A DNA stretch of 38,931 nt, from assembly GCA_024229515.1 (NCBI GenBank), contig JAAESI010000301.1:1-38931 (forward strand). The letters are read 5' to 3'. Positions 25,455 through 34,146 of this stretch are shown in pieces (position 1 is the first letter of the stretch; each line of letters begins with the position of its first letter). The position numbers were made by a program, and so were the translations under genes. This DNA is from Pseudomonadota bacterium (GTDB taxonomy: Bacteria > Myxococcota_A > UBA796 > UBA9615). The notes under the pieces are model-generated. The model was not told the origin of the DNA. It was given only the letters and a program-made list of their open reading frames with translations, and ran no database searches.

Positions 25455-25808
25455 ATGCGAACCGTCGCGCGGCGGCTGGCGGCCTTGGTGGGCGTGCTGT
25501 TCCTGGCCGTGTTGGTCGGACCCCCGGCCGGTGACGCGCTGGCCCCGCTCGCGTCCGCTGCCCTGACGGACGGGGACGGAGAGGCCGCGGACTCCGACTG
25601 CGACTGCCCCGAGGACGACGAGGACGGGGAGTGCCCGTCGGGGTGCGGCGCCTGCTCCTGCTGTCCGGCCGCCTCTCCCGCCTCGAGTCCTCCGGCCCAG
25701 CTCCCGGTCTTCGCCGGAATCGGCGACCCAGCGCACGGCGCGCACAGGGCCAACGCCCCCCCGGACGGCGCGCGCCGCCGGGTCTTCCACCCTCCCAGAC
25801 CGTGCTAG
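25455..25808 (+). CDS. Small exported Cys-rich protein preceding the metal-efflux operon
   Basis: 117 aa, family not recognised. A signal peptide or membrane anchor spans residues about 5-30 (RRLAALVGVLFLAVLVG). I chose ATG 25455 because it places the basic residues directly before the hydrophobic core; a frame start at 25419 would add 12 residues. A dense Cys/acidic patch follows at about 47-70 (CDCPEDDEDGEC, CGACSCC), with eight Cys in all including the last residue. It lies on the same strand 175 bp before the adaptor gene. A periplasmic metal-binding or sensing role is suggested by composition and position only. Confidence 0.55.
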   Translation: MRTVARRLAALVGVLFLAVLVGPPAGDALAPLASAALTDGDGEAADSDCDCPEDDEDGECPSGCGACSCCPAASPASSPPAQLPVFAGIGDPAHGAHRANAPPDGARRRVFHPPRPC

Positions 25809-25939
25809 CCGGCTGATCGCCGCGCTCCGCTCGCCGCGCACCTGAGCGCGTCGTCCGGGCCGCCGGCAGTCACCCGTTTGCCCCCTCGACGCCTGAGCGC
25901 TGCGCGCTCACGGGCGCCTCGCCTCTGGACCTCCGCCCG

Positions 25940-25956
25940 CCCCCCCCCCCCTGGGG
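25940..25956. other. Homopolymer C(12) followed by T and G(5) in the efflux leader
   Basis: A run of twelve C ends at 25951, then T and five G, within the 175-bp gap before the adaptor gene. The C and G runs can pair. Long G:C homopolymers are slippage-prone and could alter promoter or leader function. Nothing else recognisable is in 25809-25983. Confidence 0.5.
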
Positions 25957-25983
25957 GACCGGCGCACCCCTGGGATCACTCCG

Positions 25984-27822
25984 ATGCCGACACGTATCCG
26001 CTTCCTTTCTCTCCTCGCTCTGCTGATGGCCCTGGGCCTGGTCGGATGCGGGGACCCCGAACCATCGACCCCCGGGGTGGCGGTCGATGCCTCCGTGGCC
26101 GCCACGACGACCGCGCACGCCCACGCCGCGGCGGGCGAGACGTGCTTCATCTGCGACCCCGCCAAGCGGGACAAGGGGCGGCTGTGGTGCAACGAGCACG
26201 GCCGGTACGAGGACCGCTGCTGGCTCTGCCACGCCGAGCTCCGCGAGGAGGGGCGCGCCTACTGCGAAGAGCACGGGCTGTACGAGGATGAGTGCTTCCT
26301 GTGCGACCCCGCCCGAGGCTCCGCGCCGGAGGGGCACGAGGGGCACGCAGGGCACGAGGGGCACGGGCACGGCGGGGGCGATGCGGCCTCCACCACGACC
26401 GCGCACGCTCACGACACTCAGGGCGAGACATGCTTCATCTGCGACCCCGCCAAGCGGGACAAGGGGCGGCTGTGGTGCAACGAGCACGGCCGGTACGAGG
26501 ACCGCTGCTGGCTCTGCCACCCCGAGCTGCGCGAGGACGGCCGCACCTACTGCGAGGAGCACGGGCTGTACGAGGATGAGTGCTTCCTGTGCGACCCCGC
26601 CCGCGCTCCCGGCGCCAAGGCCGGCGACGGCTCGGGCGCGATCGATCCGGCGGAGCCGGAGGCTGACGGCCTGTTCTGCAACGAGCACCAGGTGTTCGAG
26701 CACGAGTGCGGGATCTGCCACCCCGAGCTGGCCGAGGAGCTGACCCCCGGGGGCTCCCTGCTGGTTCGCTTGCCCTCGGAGCGTTCGGCGGAGATCGCGG
26801 GGCTCGGGATCGGCCGGCCCGGGCACTTCGAGGCGGACGCGACCGTGCCCCTGCTCGGTGAAGTGCGGTACGACGGCAACCACCACGCCCGGGTCGCCCC
26901 GCTGGCGGACGGCGTCGTGTCCGCCATCGGTGTCGACGTCGGCCGCGCCGTCGATGCCGGGGAGGTCCTGGCCGTCCTTCACGCCCCCGCCGCCGCCGAG
27001 GCGAAGGCGGCCTTCGTCGCCGCGCGCCACGCCGAGGTGCTCGCCGCCGCCACCTTGTCGCGCAAGCAGCTCCTCGAGGAGGAGCGGATCGGCTCGCGCG
27101 CTGCCCTCGACGCGGCCCAGGCGGAGTACGGCAGCGCATCTGTGGGCCTGTCGCTGGCCCGGCAGGGGCTCCTCAACCTCGGCTTCCGGCCTGGCGATGT
27201 GGAGCGGATCGGCGACGCCGCGACCTCCGAACTCCCGCTGCGCGCACCCTTTGCCGGCACGGTCGTCCGCCGCGCGGCGGTGCTCGGCGAGGCCGTCGAC
27301 GCCGGCGCGCCCCTGTTCGAAGTCGCCGACCTGAGCCGCATGTGGGTGGAGCTTTCGGTTCCCGAGGAGACGGCCCCGTCGCTGGAGGAGGGCACGCCCA
27401 TCGTGATCCGCGTCCAGGCGGCGGCCATTGAGCCGATCGCGGGCAGCATCACCTGGGTCGCTCCGGTCGTGGACGAGCGCACGCGCCTCGTCCGGGCGCG
27501 GGGCGTGGTCCCCAACGAGGGCGGGCGGCTCCGCCAGGGGATGTTCGTCGACGTCGACGCGGCGCTCGCCTCCCAGCCCGACGCCTTGCGCGTCCCTGCC
27601 TCCGCGGTGCAGCAGCTGAGCGACCGCCCCTTCGTGTTCGTCCAGCGTGAGCCGGACCTCTTCGCGGCCCGTCGGGTGCAGCTCGGGGCGCGCCTCCCGA
27701 ACGACGAGTACGTGGTCCACTCCGGGCTCGGTCTCGACGACGCCGTCGTGGTGGAAGGTGCCTTCAGCCTGAAGTCGGCGCTGCTGGCGTCGCGCCTCGG
27801 GGCGGGCTGCGCCGACCACTGA
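25984..27822 (+). CDS. RND efflux periplasmic adaptor lipoprotein with duplicated Cys/His-rich metal-binding-like modules
   Basis: 612 aa. The lipobox LVGC (19-22) anchors it in the periplasm. Residues 54-110 and 150-206 are two near-identical modules starting CFICDPAKRDKGRLWC and containing CWLCH, CEEHG and CFLCDP. A degenerate third module (CNEHQVFEHECGICHPEL) starts at 232. A His/Gly linker (GHEGHAGHEGHGHGGG, about 118-133) separates the first two. From about 255 comes a membrane-fusion (HlyD/CusB) protein with the barrel-sandwich phrase VAPLADGVVSAIGVDVGRAV, a helical hairpin and PFAGTVVRRAAVLGEAVD. The pump gene follows after 2 bp, so it is the adaptor of that tripartite complex. The modules probably bind Zn2+, Cu+ or similar ions. 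Cation identity is not deducible. Confidence 0.9.
   Translation: MPTRIRFLSLLALLMALGLVGCGDPEPSTPGVAVDASVAATTTAHAHAAAGETCFICDPAKRDKGRLWCNEHGRYEDRCWLCHAELREEGRAYCEEHGLYEDECFLCDPARGSAPEGHEGHAGHEGHGHGGGDAASTTTAHAHDTQGETCFICDPAKRDKGRLWCNEHGRYEDRCWLCHPELREDGRTYCEEHGLYEDECFLCDPARAPGAKAGDGSGAIDPAEPEADGLFCNEHQVFEHECGICHPELAEELTPGGSLLVRLPSERSAEIAGLGIGRPGHFEADATVPLLGEVRYDGNHHARVAPLADGVVSAIGVDVGRAVDAGEVLAVLHAPAAAEAKAAFVAARHAEVLAAATLSRKQLLEEERIGSRAALDAAQAEYGSASVGLSLARQGLLNLGFRPGDVERIGDAATSELPLRAPFAGTVVRRAAVLGEAVDAGAPLFEVADLSRMWVELSVPEETAPSLEEGTPIVIRVQAAAIEPIAGSITWVAPVVDERTRLVRARGVVPNEGGRLRQGMFVDVDAALASQPDALRVPASAVQQLSDRPFVFVQREPDLFAARRVQLGARLPNDEYVVHSGLGLDDAVVVEGAFSLKSALLASRLGAGCADH
26100..26603 (+). repeat. 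288-bp direct repeat within the adaptor gene
   Basis: The sequence from about 26100 to 26315 recurs at about 26388 to 26603 with an exact offset of 288 bp (96 codons). Long stretches are identical at the DNA level. The His/Gly linker lies between the copies. High nucleotide identity, including third positions, marks a recent in-frame duplication. Confidence 0.9.
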
Positions 27823-27824
27823 TC

Positions 27825-30800
27825 ATGACCGCGCTCGTCCACGCAGCCCTGCGGAATCGGCTGCTCGTCCTCGTCGTGTTCGCGACCGTCTGCGCCCTCG
27901 GGGTGTGGCGGTTGGTGACGCTGCCCGTCGACGCGTTTCCAGACACGACGCCGGTCCAGGTCCAGATCAACACCGTCGCGGCCGCGCTGAGCCCCGAGGA
28001 GATCGAGCAGCAGATCACCCTGCCCGTCGAGCTGTCGATCGGCGGCCTGCCGGGGCTGCGGAGCGTGCGCTCGGTGTCCAAGTTCGGCTTCTCGCAGGTC
28101 GTGGTGACGTTCGACGACGACATGCCCATCATCGACGCGCGGCAGTACGTGGCCGAGCGGCTGGCGTCGGTCGGGATGCCCGCCGGCGTCGACCGCCCCG
28201 AGCTGGGGCCGATCGCCACCGGGCTGGGGGAGATCCTCCACTACACCGTCCGCTCCACCGATCCTGAGCGCCCCCTCGAGGAGCTGCGAACGCTGCAGGA
28301 CTGGGTGATCAAGCCCGAGCTGCGCAAGGTCCCCGGAATCGCTGAGATCAACTCCTGGGGCGGGCTGCAGCGGCAGTTCCACGTCGTCGTCGATCCCGCC
28401 GCCCTCGTCTCCTTCGGCATGACGCTGGGCGACGTGACCGAGGCGCTGGCCCGCAACAACGCCAACGTGGGCGGCGGGCAGATCAGCTCCGGCGGCGAGG
28501 CGAGCGTGGTCCGCGGGGTCGCGCGGGTCCGCTCCATCGAGGAGATCCAGCAGATTGTCATCGAGGCCGTGGACGGAGCCCCGATCCGGGTGCGCGACGT
28601 CGCCTCCGTGGAGATCGGGGCGGCCATCCGCCGGGGCGCCGTCACGGCCGATGGAGGGGGCGAGGTGGTCCTCGGCCTCGCCTTCATGCTGATGGGGGAG
28701 AACAGCCACGAGGTGACGTCGGCCCTGCGAGCCCGGCTCGACGCGGTCCGCCCCTCGCTGCCCGATGACGTGGTGCTCGAGGTCGTCTACGACCGGACCA
28801 CCCTGGTCGACCAGGTGATCAGCACGGTCCAGCACAACCTCGCGGTCGCGGCCGTGCTGGTGCTGCTGGTGCTGCTGGTCCTGCTCGGGAGTCTGCGCGC
28901 GGGGCTGCTCGTGGCGGCGGCCATCCCCATCGCCATGCTCTTCGCGGTCCAGGGGATGCACGAGTTCTCCATCGCCGCGAGCCTGTTGAGCCTCGGCGCC
29001 ATCGACTTCGGGATCCTGGTCGACGGCACGGTCGTGATGACGGAGTCGAACCTCAGCGCCTTGCGTGCGCAGCAGCGCGCCAAGGGGGGGGCGCTGTCGG
29101 ACGCCGAGCGGCTGCGCGTCGTGGCCGAGTCCAGCGCCCGCGTCGTGCGCCCGATCGTGTTCGGGATGGCCATCATCACGCTGGTCTTCGTCCCCGTCCT
29201 GACCCTGGAGGGGATCGAGGGGAAGCTGTTCAAGCCGATGGCGTGGACCTTCATCTTCGCGCTGCTGGGCGCGCTCGCGACGGCCGTCTTCCTGTCGCCG
29301 GTGCTGTCCTACTACCTGCTCCCGCGGCGGCTCCCCAAGCGTGATGCCCGGCTCGTCCCGTGGCTCGCGACCCGGTACGAGGGGCTGCTCCGGGCGGCGC
29401 TGGCCTCCCCCCGGGTGGTGCTCGGGGCGTGCGGCGCCCTGGTGCTCGCCGCGGCGCTGCTCGTGCCCCGCCTCGGCGGCGAGTTCCTGCCCCACCTCAA
29501 CGAGGGCTCGCTCGCCGCGAACACGATCCGCCTCGCCGGGGTCGCGATCGACGAGTCCATCCGCAGCAACACGCGGATCGAGCAGCTGCTGCTGGAGGAG
29601 TTCCCCGACGAGATCGACCAGGCGTGGTCTCGCATCGGGACCGCGGAGGTCGCCACCGACCCGATGGGCCTGGAGCTGGCCGACATCTTCATGAGCCTGA
29701 AGCCCCGCGCCGAGTGGACCCGGGCCCGGACCCAGGACGCCCTCGTCGAGGAGATGCAGGCGGTGGTCGCGGACATGCCCGGGGTCAACATCGTCTTCAC
29801 CCAGCCCATCGAGCTGCGCATGAACGAGATGGTCTCCGGCATCCGCTCGGACATCGGCATCAAGATCATCGGCGACGACTTCGACGAGCTGCTCCGGCTC
29901 GGGGATGCAGTCCAGCAGCAACTGCTCCTCGTCCGCGGCGCCGATGACATCTCGGTGGACCAGATCACCGGCCAGCCGACGACGAGCGTCGTGATCGATC
30001 CCCGGCGGGCCGCTCGGTACGGGGTCGCGGGCCAGGAGGTGCTGGACTTCGTGGCGGCCATCGGGGGGATCCGCGTCGGGGAGGTCTTCGAGGGGCAGCG
30101 GGTCTTCCCCCTCGTCGTCCGGCTCCCGGACCGCTTCCGCGCTGACCGGGACGCCATCGGGGCTGCCCGGCTTCCGACCCTGGGCGGCGCCAGCGTGCCC
30201 GTCCGGGCCCTGGCGGACGTGCGCACGACCGAAGCGGCCTCGACCATCACCCGCGACTGGGGCCGCCGGCTGGTCCGCGTGCAGTGCAACGTCGGGGGGC
30301 GTGACCCCGCCTCCTTCATGGCCGAGGCGAAGCAGCGCATCGCGGACGAGGTCGTCCTCCCCGAGGGGTACGTCATCGAGTGGGGCGGCCAGCTCGAGAA
30401 CCTGCAGCGCGCCCAGCGCCGGCTCGCGATCGTGGTGCCGGTGGTGCTCGTGCTGGTCTTCGTGCTGCTGTACTTCAGCCTCGGTCGGGTGCGCGACGTG
30501 CTGATCATCTACTCGGGGATCCCGCTGGCCGCGGTCGGAGCCGTGGTCGCCCTGTGGGTGCGAGGCATCCCCTTCAGCGTCAGCGCGGCGGTGGGGTTCA
30601 TCGCCCTGACCGGGATCGCGGTGCTCAACGGACAGATCCTGCTCGAGGCGATCCGGGAGCGCCGTTCCTCGGGCGTGTCTGGGCTGGAGGCGGTGACCGC
30701 CGCGGCGAGGAGCCGCTTCCGGCCGGTGCTCGCGACCGGGATCACCGACGCCGTGGGCTTCCTCCCGATGGCCCTGTCGGTGGGGATCGGGAGCGAGGTC

Positions 30801-30938
30801 CAGCGTCCCCTGGCGACGGTGGTGATCGGCGGGATCGTGACCTCGACGTTGCTCACCCTGGTGGTGCTGCCCGTCCTGGCGCAGGTGACGGGGGACTCCG
30901 GGGCACCCGAGCCGGCGGACCCGGAGGGAACGGCATGA
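27825..30938 (+). CDS. Heavy-metal RND efflux pump inner-membrane subunit (CzcA/CusA family)
   Basis: 1037 aa, the usual length for the family. It is a proton-driven cation exporter of the inner membrane that works with the adaptor and outer-membrane channel. TM1 starts after LRNRLLVLVV. The porter phrases PVDAFPDTTPVQVQI and EEIEQQITLPVE are typical of heavy-metal RND pumps. The proton-relay region in TM4 reads IDFGILVDGTVVMTES (Asp394 and Asp400), matching the CzcA-type DFG...DG..V pattern. The C-terminal half repeats the layout and ends with VLPVLAQ. Its ATG lies 2 bp after the adaptor stop, and its own TGA overlaps the next gene's ATG (ATGA). Methionine-relay residues for Cu/Ag were not assessed. 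Confidence 0.95.
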   Translation: MTALVHAALRNRLLVLVVFATVCALGVWRLVTLPVDAFPDTTPVQVQINTVAAALSPEEIEQQITLPVELSIGGLPGLRSVRSVSKFGFSQVVVTFDDDMPIIDARQYVAERLASVGMPAGVDRPELGPIATGLGEILHYTVRSTDPERPLEELRTLQDWVIKPELRKVPGIAEINSWGGLQRQFHVVVDPAALVSFGMTLGDVTEALARNNANVGGGQISSGGEASVVRGVARVRSIEEIQQIVIEAVDGAPIRVRDVASVEIGAAIRRGAVTADGGGEVVLGLAFMLMGENSHEVTSALRARLDAVRPSLPDDVVLEVVYDRTTLVDQVISTVQHNLAVAAVLVLLVLLVLLGSLRAGLLVAAAIPIAMLFAVQGMHEFSIAASLLSLGAIDFGILVDGTVVMTESNLSALRAQQRAKGGALSDAERLRVVAESSARVVRPIVFGMAIITLVFVPVLTLEGIEGKLFKPMAWTFIFALLGALATAVFLSPVLSYYLLPRRLPKRDARLVPWLATRYEGLLRAALASPRVVLGACGALVLAAALLVPRLGGEFLPHLNEGSLAANTIRLAGVAIDESIRSNTRIEQLLLEEFPDEIDQAWSRIGTAEVATDPMGLELADIFMSLKPRAEWTRARTQDALVEEMQAVVADMPGVNIVFTQPIELRMNEMVSGIRSDIGIKIIGDDFDELLRLGDAVQQQLLLVRGADDISVDQITGQPTTSVVIDPRRAARYGVAGQEVLDFVAAIGGIRVGEVFEGQRVFPLVVRLPDRFRADRDAIGAARLPTLGGASVPVRALADVRTTEAASTITRDWGRRLVRVQCNVGGRDPASFMAEAKQRIADEVVLPEGYVIEWGGQLENLQRAQRRLAIVVPVVLVLVFVLLYFSLGRVRDVLIIYSGIPLAAVGAVVALWVRGIPFSVSAAVGFIALTGIAVLNGQILLEAIRERRSSGVSGLEAVTAAARSRFRPVLATGITDAVGFLPMALSVGIGSEVQRPLATVVIGGIVTSTLLTLVVLPVLAQVTGDSGAPEPADPEGTA

Positions 30939-32185
30939 GGATCCTGCTCGCTCTGTGTACGGCGGCCGCGGTGCTCTGCGGCGTGGCGCAGGCCCAGGAG
31001 CTTGCTCCGATGACCCTCGAGGCCGCGGTCGTGCGGGCGGTGGAGTCGAATCCCGCCCTGCGTGCCGCCCGCATCGATCTGGACAGCGCCGAGGCGGCGC
31101 TGCGGGCGGCGGGGGTGCCTGCCCACAACCCGTCGCTGTCGGCGGGGGCCGGAGCGCGCCTGTCGTCGGCGGGTCCTTCCGTCGATGCTCAGGTCGGCCT
31201 GACGGTGCCGCTGGACGTCGGTGGGTCGGCGCGGCGCGCGCGGATCCGGGAGTCCGCGCGGCGCGACGAGGCGCGGGCTGGGCTTCGGGCGGCGGAGCTG
31301 GACGTCGCCGTCGCGGTGCGCGTCGCCTTCGCCGAGGCGATCGCGGCCGAGCAGCGGCTCGGGATGGCCGACGACGCCCTCGGGCTGAGCCGTCGGATCG
31401 AAGAGGTGGCGCGGCGCCGCCACGAGCTGGGGGAGGCGTCGGTGCTGGAGCCGAACTCCGCTGCCCTGGACCGGGCCGCCGCCGAGGGACGGCTGGAGAC
31501 CGCGCGGGGGGAGCGTGAGCAGGCGATGCAACGTCTCCGTGCGGTCCTCGGAGTGCCCGGGGACGAGCCGTTGGCGCTGACGCCGGACCCCTCGCCGGCC
31601 TGGCCGGACGATCTGCCCGACGACATCGAGTCCCTGTCCCGCCACGCGCTGGAGGCCCGCGCCGACCTCGCCGCCGCCCGGGACGGCGCCCAGGCCGCGG
31701 ACGCGAACGTCGCCGCGACGAGGGCCGACGGGCTCCCCCCGGTGACCGTCGGGGGAGGCTGGGAGAGGGAAGGGGACGAGGCGAACGTCGTCGGGGGGAG
31801 CGTCTCGGTGGAGCTCCCGGTGCAGCGCGGCCAGCTCCCCGTCGCGCGGGCTGAGCAGACCGCGGGGCGGGCCGCCTTGCACGCCGACACGCTGGCTCTG
31901 CAGGTGGAGCGCGACGTCCGGGCGGCCTTGGCGGGGTGGAAGGCGGCGGCGGCCCGCCACGGGGTGTCCACGGGCGAGGCGCTGGACCTGGCCGAGGAGA
32001 ACCGGCGGCTGGTGGTTCGGGCCTACGAGGCCGGCGAGGTGGAGCTCAGCGCGGTGCTCGCCATGCAGCGCCAGGTGCTCGCGGCGCGGGCCGCCGCCAT
32101 CGAGGCGGAGCTGGCGCTGCAGCAGGCGGGCGCGCGAATGGAGCAAGCCCTCGGTGTCGCGGTCTTCTCAGCCACGCCCGGGTGA
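30935..32185 (+). CDS. TolC/CzcC-like outer-membrane efflux protein
   Basis: 416 aa. A signal peptide ends VAQAQ (about 21). It consists of two long Ala/Arg/Glu-rich helical repeats typical of the outer-membrane efflux protein family: LEAAVVRAVESNPALRAAR (about 29-47), and VRVAFAEAIAAEQRL pairing with VRAALAGWKAAAARHG. A C-terminal YEAGEVELSAVLAMQRQ is also typical. It supplies the outer-membrane channel for the RND complex encoded upstream. I chose ATG 30935 because it overlaps the pump stop and begins the signal peptide; the frame itself is open further upstream. It converges on the C39-like gene. Confidence 0.92.
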   Translation: MRILLALCTAAAVLCGVAQAQELAPMTLEAAVVRAVESNPALRAARIDLDSAEAALRAAGVPAHNPSLSAGAGARLSSAGPSVDAQVGLTVPLDVGGSARRARIRESARRDEARAGLRAAELDVAVAVRVAFAEAIAAEQRLGMADDALGLSRRIEEVARRRHELGEASVLEPNSAALDRAAAEGRLETARGEREQAMQRLRAVLGVPGDEPLALTPDPSPAWPDDLPDDIESLSRHALEARADLAAARDGAQAADANVAATRADGLPPVTVGGGWEREGDEANVVGGSVSVELPVQRGQLPVARAEQTAGRAALHADTLALQVERDVRAALAGWKAAAARHGVSTGEALDLAEENRRLVVRAYEAGEVELSAVLAMQRQVLAARAAAIEAELALQQAGARMEQALGVAVFSATPG

Positions 32186-32199
32186 GGGGGACCCGCGGC

Positions 32200-33429
32200 T
32201 CAGCGGTCCCAGGCGATCACGCGGACGTTCGTGTCGTACACCGACACGGGGCTCTGGAAGAAGCTCTGTAGCTCGTGGGTGTCCATGAGCACGGCCCCCC
32301 CCCGATGCATCGGGTCGGCGACGAGCACCTGGCCGTCGGTGGAGGCCGCAAACAGGGCGATGAAGTGGGAGATCGGTCCCTCGCCGACCTCGCCGTAGGG
32401 GCCGGAGAACCGCTCGATCCAGGCCCGGGTGATGTGCCCGTGGGCGATGACGACCCCGCTCCGCTCCAGGAGCGCGTCGAGCTGGGCCCAGGAGTTCCCG
32501 ACGACCGGCTGGGGGCCGGTGTGGGCGAGTCCTTGAGCCAGCGACGGGGCCGCCTCGACGAAGTCGAAGTACACCGGGTGCGCGTCGTCATCGACCAGGA
32601 CCGTCTCACCGTCGACGACGAGCTCGGCGCCGTCGGCCAGCTCCGCGGGGTCGATCTCCGGGTAGCTGGCGTACATCGTGGCGCGGGCGTGATCGACGGC
32701 GGCCTCGGGCGCCAGGCCCGCCGGCTCGAGCCCCTCGGAAGCCATCACCATCGCGAGGCTGGCCGGGCCGCAGTTGTTCGACTCCGCGTCGCTGATGGAG
32801 GCGTCGGGGTTCCAGATCGGGTCGTAGATCTGGGTGACGAAGTGCTGGTTGAGCCAGTCGATGTCGGAGACCTCGGGCGCCGCCTGGACGCCGCTGCACT
32901 GCAGCTCCAACTCGAAGGCCCCCGCTTCCCCTTCGGCGCCGTCCACCACGACGAAGTAGGTCTGACCGGCGACGGCCTCGAAGGAGAGGCCGTTGAAGCC
33001 CCGGTCCAACGCGTTCGCGCTGGTGCAGACCCCGGCGTCCGCCTCGATCACGATCAGGTCGTGGTTCAGCAGCGTGGGCACGGGGTCGACGAACCGCACC
33101 TCCACCGTCCCGGTGCTGGGCGCGGCGAAGGCGTAGGTGAGCTCGGGGGCGGCGTAGTTTCCGACCGCGACGGGGTAGCCGTCGATCACGTCGGTGGCGC
33201 CGGAGTCGAAGTCCGAGGTGTCGCCGCTGATGCGGGCGCCGCAGTCGATCCAGGCGGCGGGGGCGCATTCGGCGTCGGAGCTGTCCAGGGCGATGACGTC
33301 GTCGTCGGAGAAGCCGTCGGTCGAGTCGGTGCCGGAGGAGTCCACCGGTTGGCACTCGGACACGCCCATCAGGAGGGCCGCGAGGGCCGCGACGACGAGC
33401 AGTCGGAGGGTGGGGACGTGCGGAGGCAT
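32200..33429 (-). CDS. Exported C39-like cysteine peptidase with PPC-like N-terminal domain
   Basis: 409 aa. A signal peptide (about 8-24) is followed by SEC, not a standard lipobox. Residues 55-179 form a four-Cys domain (EC, DCG, CTSAN, QCSG) with GYPVAVGNY and TYFVVVDG that closely matches residues 59-183 of the phospholipase D-like protein at 11836. The catalytic domain begins near 190. It has NNCGPASLAMVMAS with nucleophile Cys220, HFIALF with His355 and VADPM with an Asp, the order of the C39-like peptidase family. There is no transporter, so it is not a bacteriocin exporter domain in its usual setting. A run of nine G near codon 377 is a possible slippage site. The upstream neighbour on the same strand is a truncated gene. 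Confidence 0.83.
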   Translation of the reverse strand: MPPHVPTLRLLVVAALAALLMGVSECQPVDSSGTDSTDGFSDDDVIALDSSDAECAPAAWIDCGARISGDTSDFDSGATDVIDGYPVAVGNYAAPELTYAFAAPSTGTVEVRFVDPVPTLLNHDLIVIEADAGVCTSANALDRGFNGLSFEAVAGQTYFVVVDGAEGEAGAFELELQCSGVQAAPEVSDIDWLNQHFVTQIYDPIWNPDASISDAESNNCGPASLAMVMASEGLEPAGLAPEAAVDHARATMYASYPEIDPAELADGAELVVDGETVLVDDDAHPVYFDFVEAAPSLAQGLAHTGPQPVVGNSWAQLDALLERSGVVIAHGHITRAWIERFSGPYGEVGEGPISHFIALFAASTDGQVLVADPMHRGGAVLMDTHELQSFFQSPVSVYDTNVRVIAWDR

Positions 33430-33471
33430 CGAGTGCCGCCGTTGTAGCGGGCGAGTATTGCGCCCCCGACG

Positions 33472-34146
33472 CTACCCCGTCGAGAGTTGGTGGACGACTT
33501 GTTGCGAAGTCCGACGGCGACGCCCCGCAGCGGCCACGACCAGCAACCCGAGCGAGGCTGCCAACCTCCCCCCGCCGGCGCCCTCGGCACAGCTGCATCC
33601 CTCGTCGTCGCTGGGGGCGGTCCAGTCTGGAGGAGTGATGTCGTCGTCGTCGTCAGCCGCGGAGTCGTCGTCGTCGCCGCTCCCCTCCTCAACGCAGGCC
33701 CCCGCCTCGCAGACCAGACCGAACACGGCGCAGTCGCCGCTGCTGTAGACGCCGTCGGTGCACGACTCGATGCCGGTCTCTCCGACACACCCGGTCCCCC
33801 CTCCGTCTCCGTCGGGGCACAGCGGGTTCACGCAGAAAGCCCAGTCCCCGTCTTCCTGGCAGGCGGTGCCGAACGCGGCGCAGTCGCCCTCGTTGACCAG
33901 CCGGCCGCCGTTGCAGGTCCGCAGTTGGCTTCCCTCGCACCAGGCCCCGGCGTCGAAGGGGCACTCCGGGTCCGGGCTCGCGGCGTAGACGATGCCGATG
34001 TGGTTGGCCAGGTTCCGGGGGCTCCCGTCCGACGGCGTGTTGCGGATCGCCCCGTCGACCCAGAGCGACGTGCTGCCCCCGCCATCCAGCATCGCGGCGT
34101 CCCAGCAGCCGAGGTCGGCGGCGAGGTCGCGGGACTCCCCAGGCAC
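33472..34146 (-). pseudogene. N-terminally truncated phosphodiester glycosidase (NAGPA-like) with MYXO-CTERM-like end
   Basis: The first about 50 residues match the end of the NAGPA-type phosphodiester glycosidase domain: DLAADLGC, then AAMLDGGGSTSLW and NHIGIVYA. The conserved N-terminal two-thirds is missing. Cys-rich units follow (CPFDAGAWCEGS, CVGETGIESC), then an Asp run (DDDDSAADDDDD) and a C-terminus with CSC, a hydrophobic segment and RRRR, the MYXO-CTERM pattern. Upstream of 34146 the frame turns into Arg-rich nonsense. The exported tail survives, but there is no signal peptide or catalytic core, so it is very likely nonfunctional. Confidence 0.75.
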
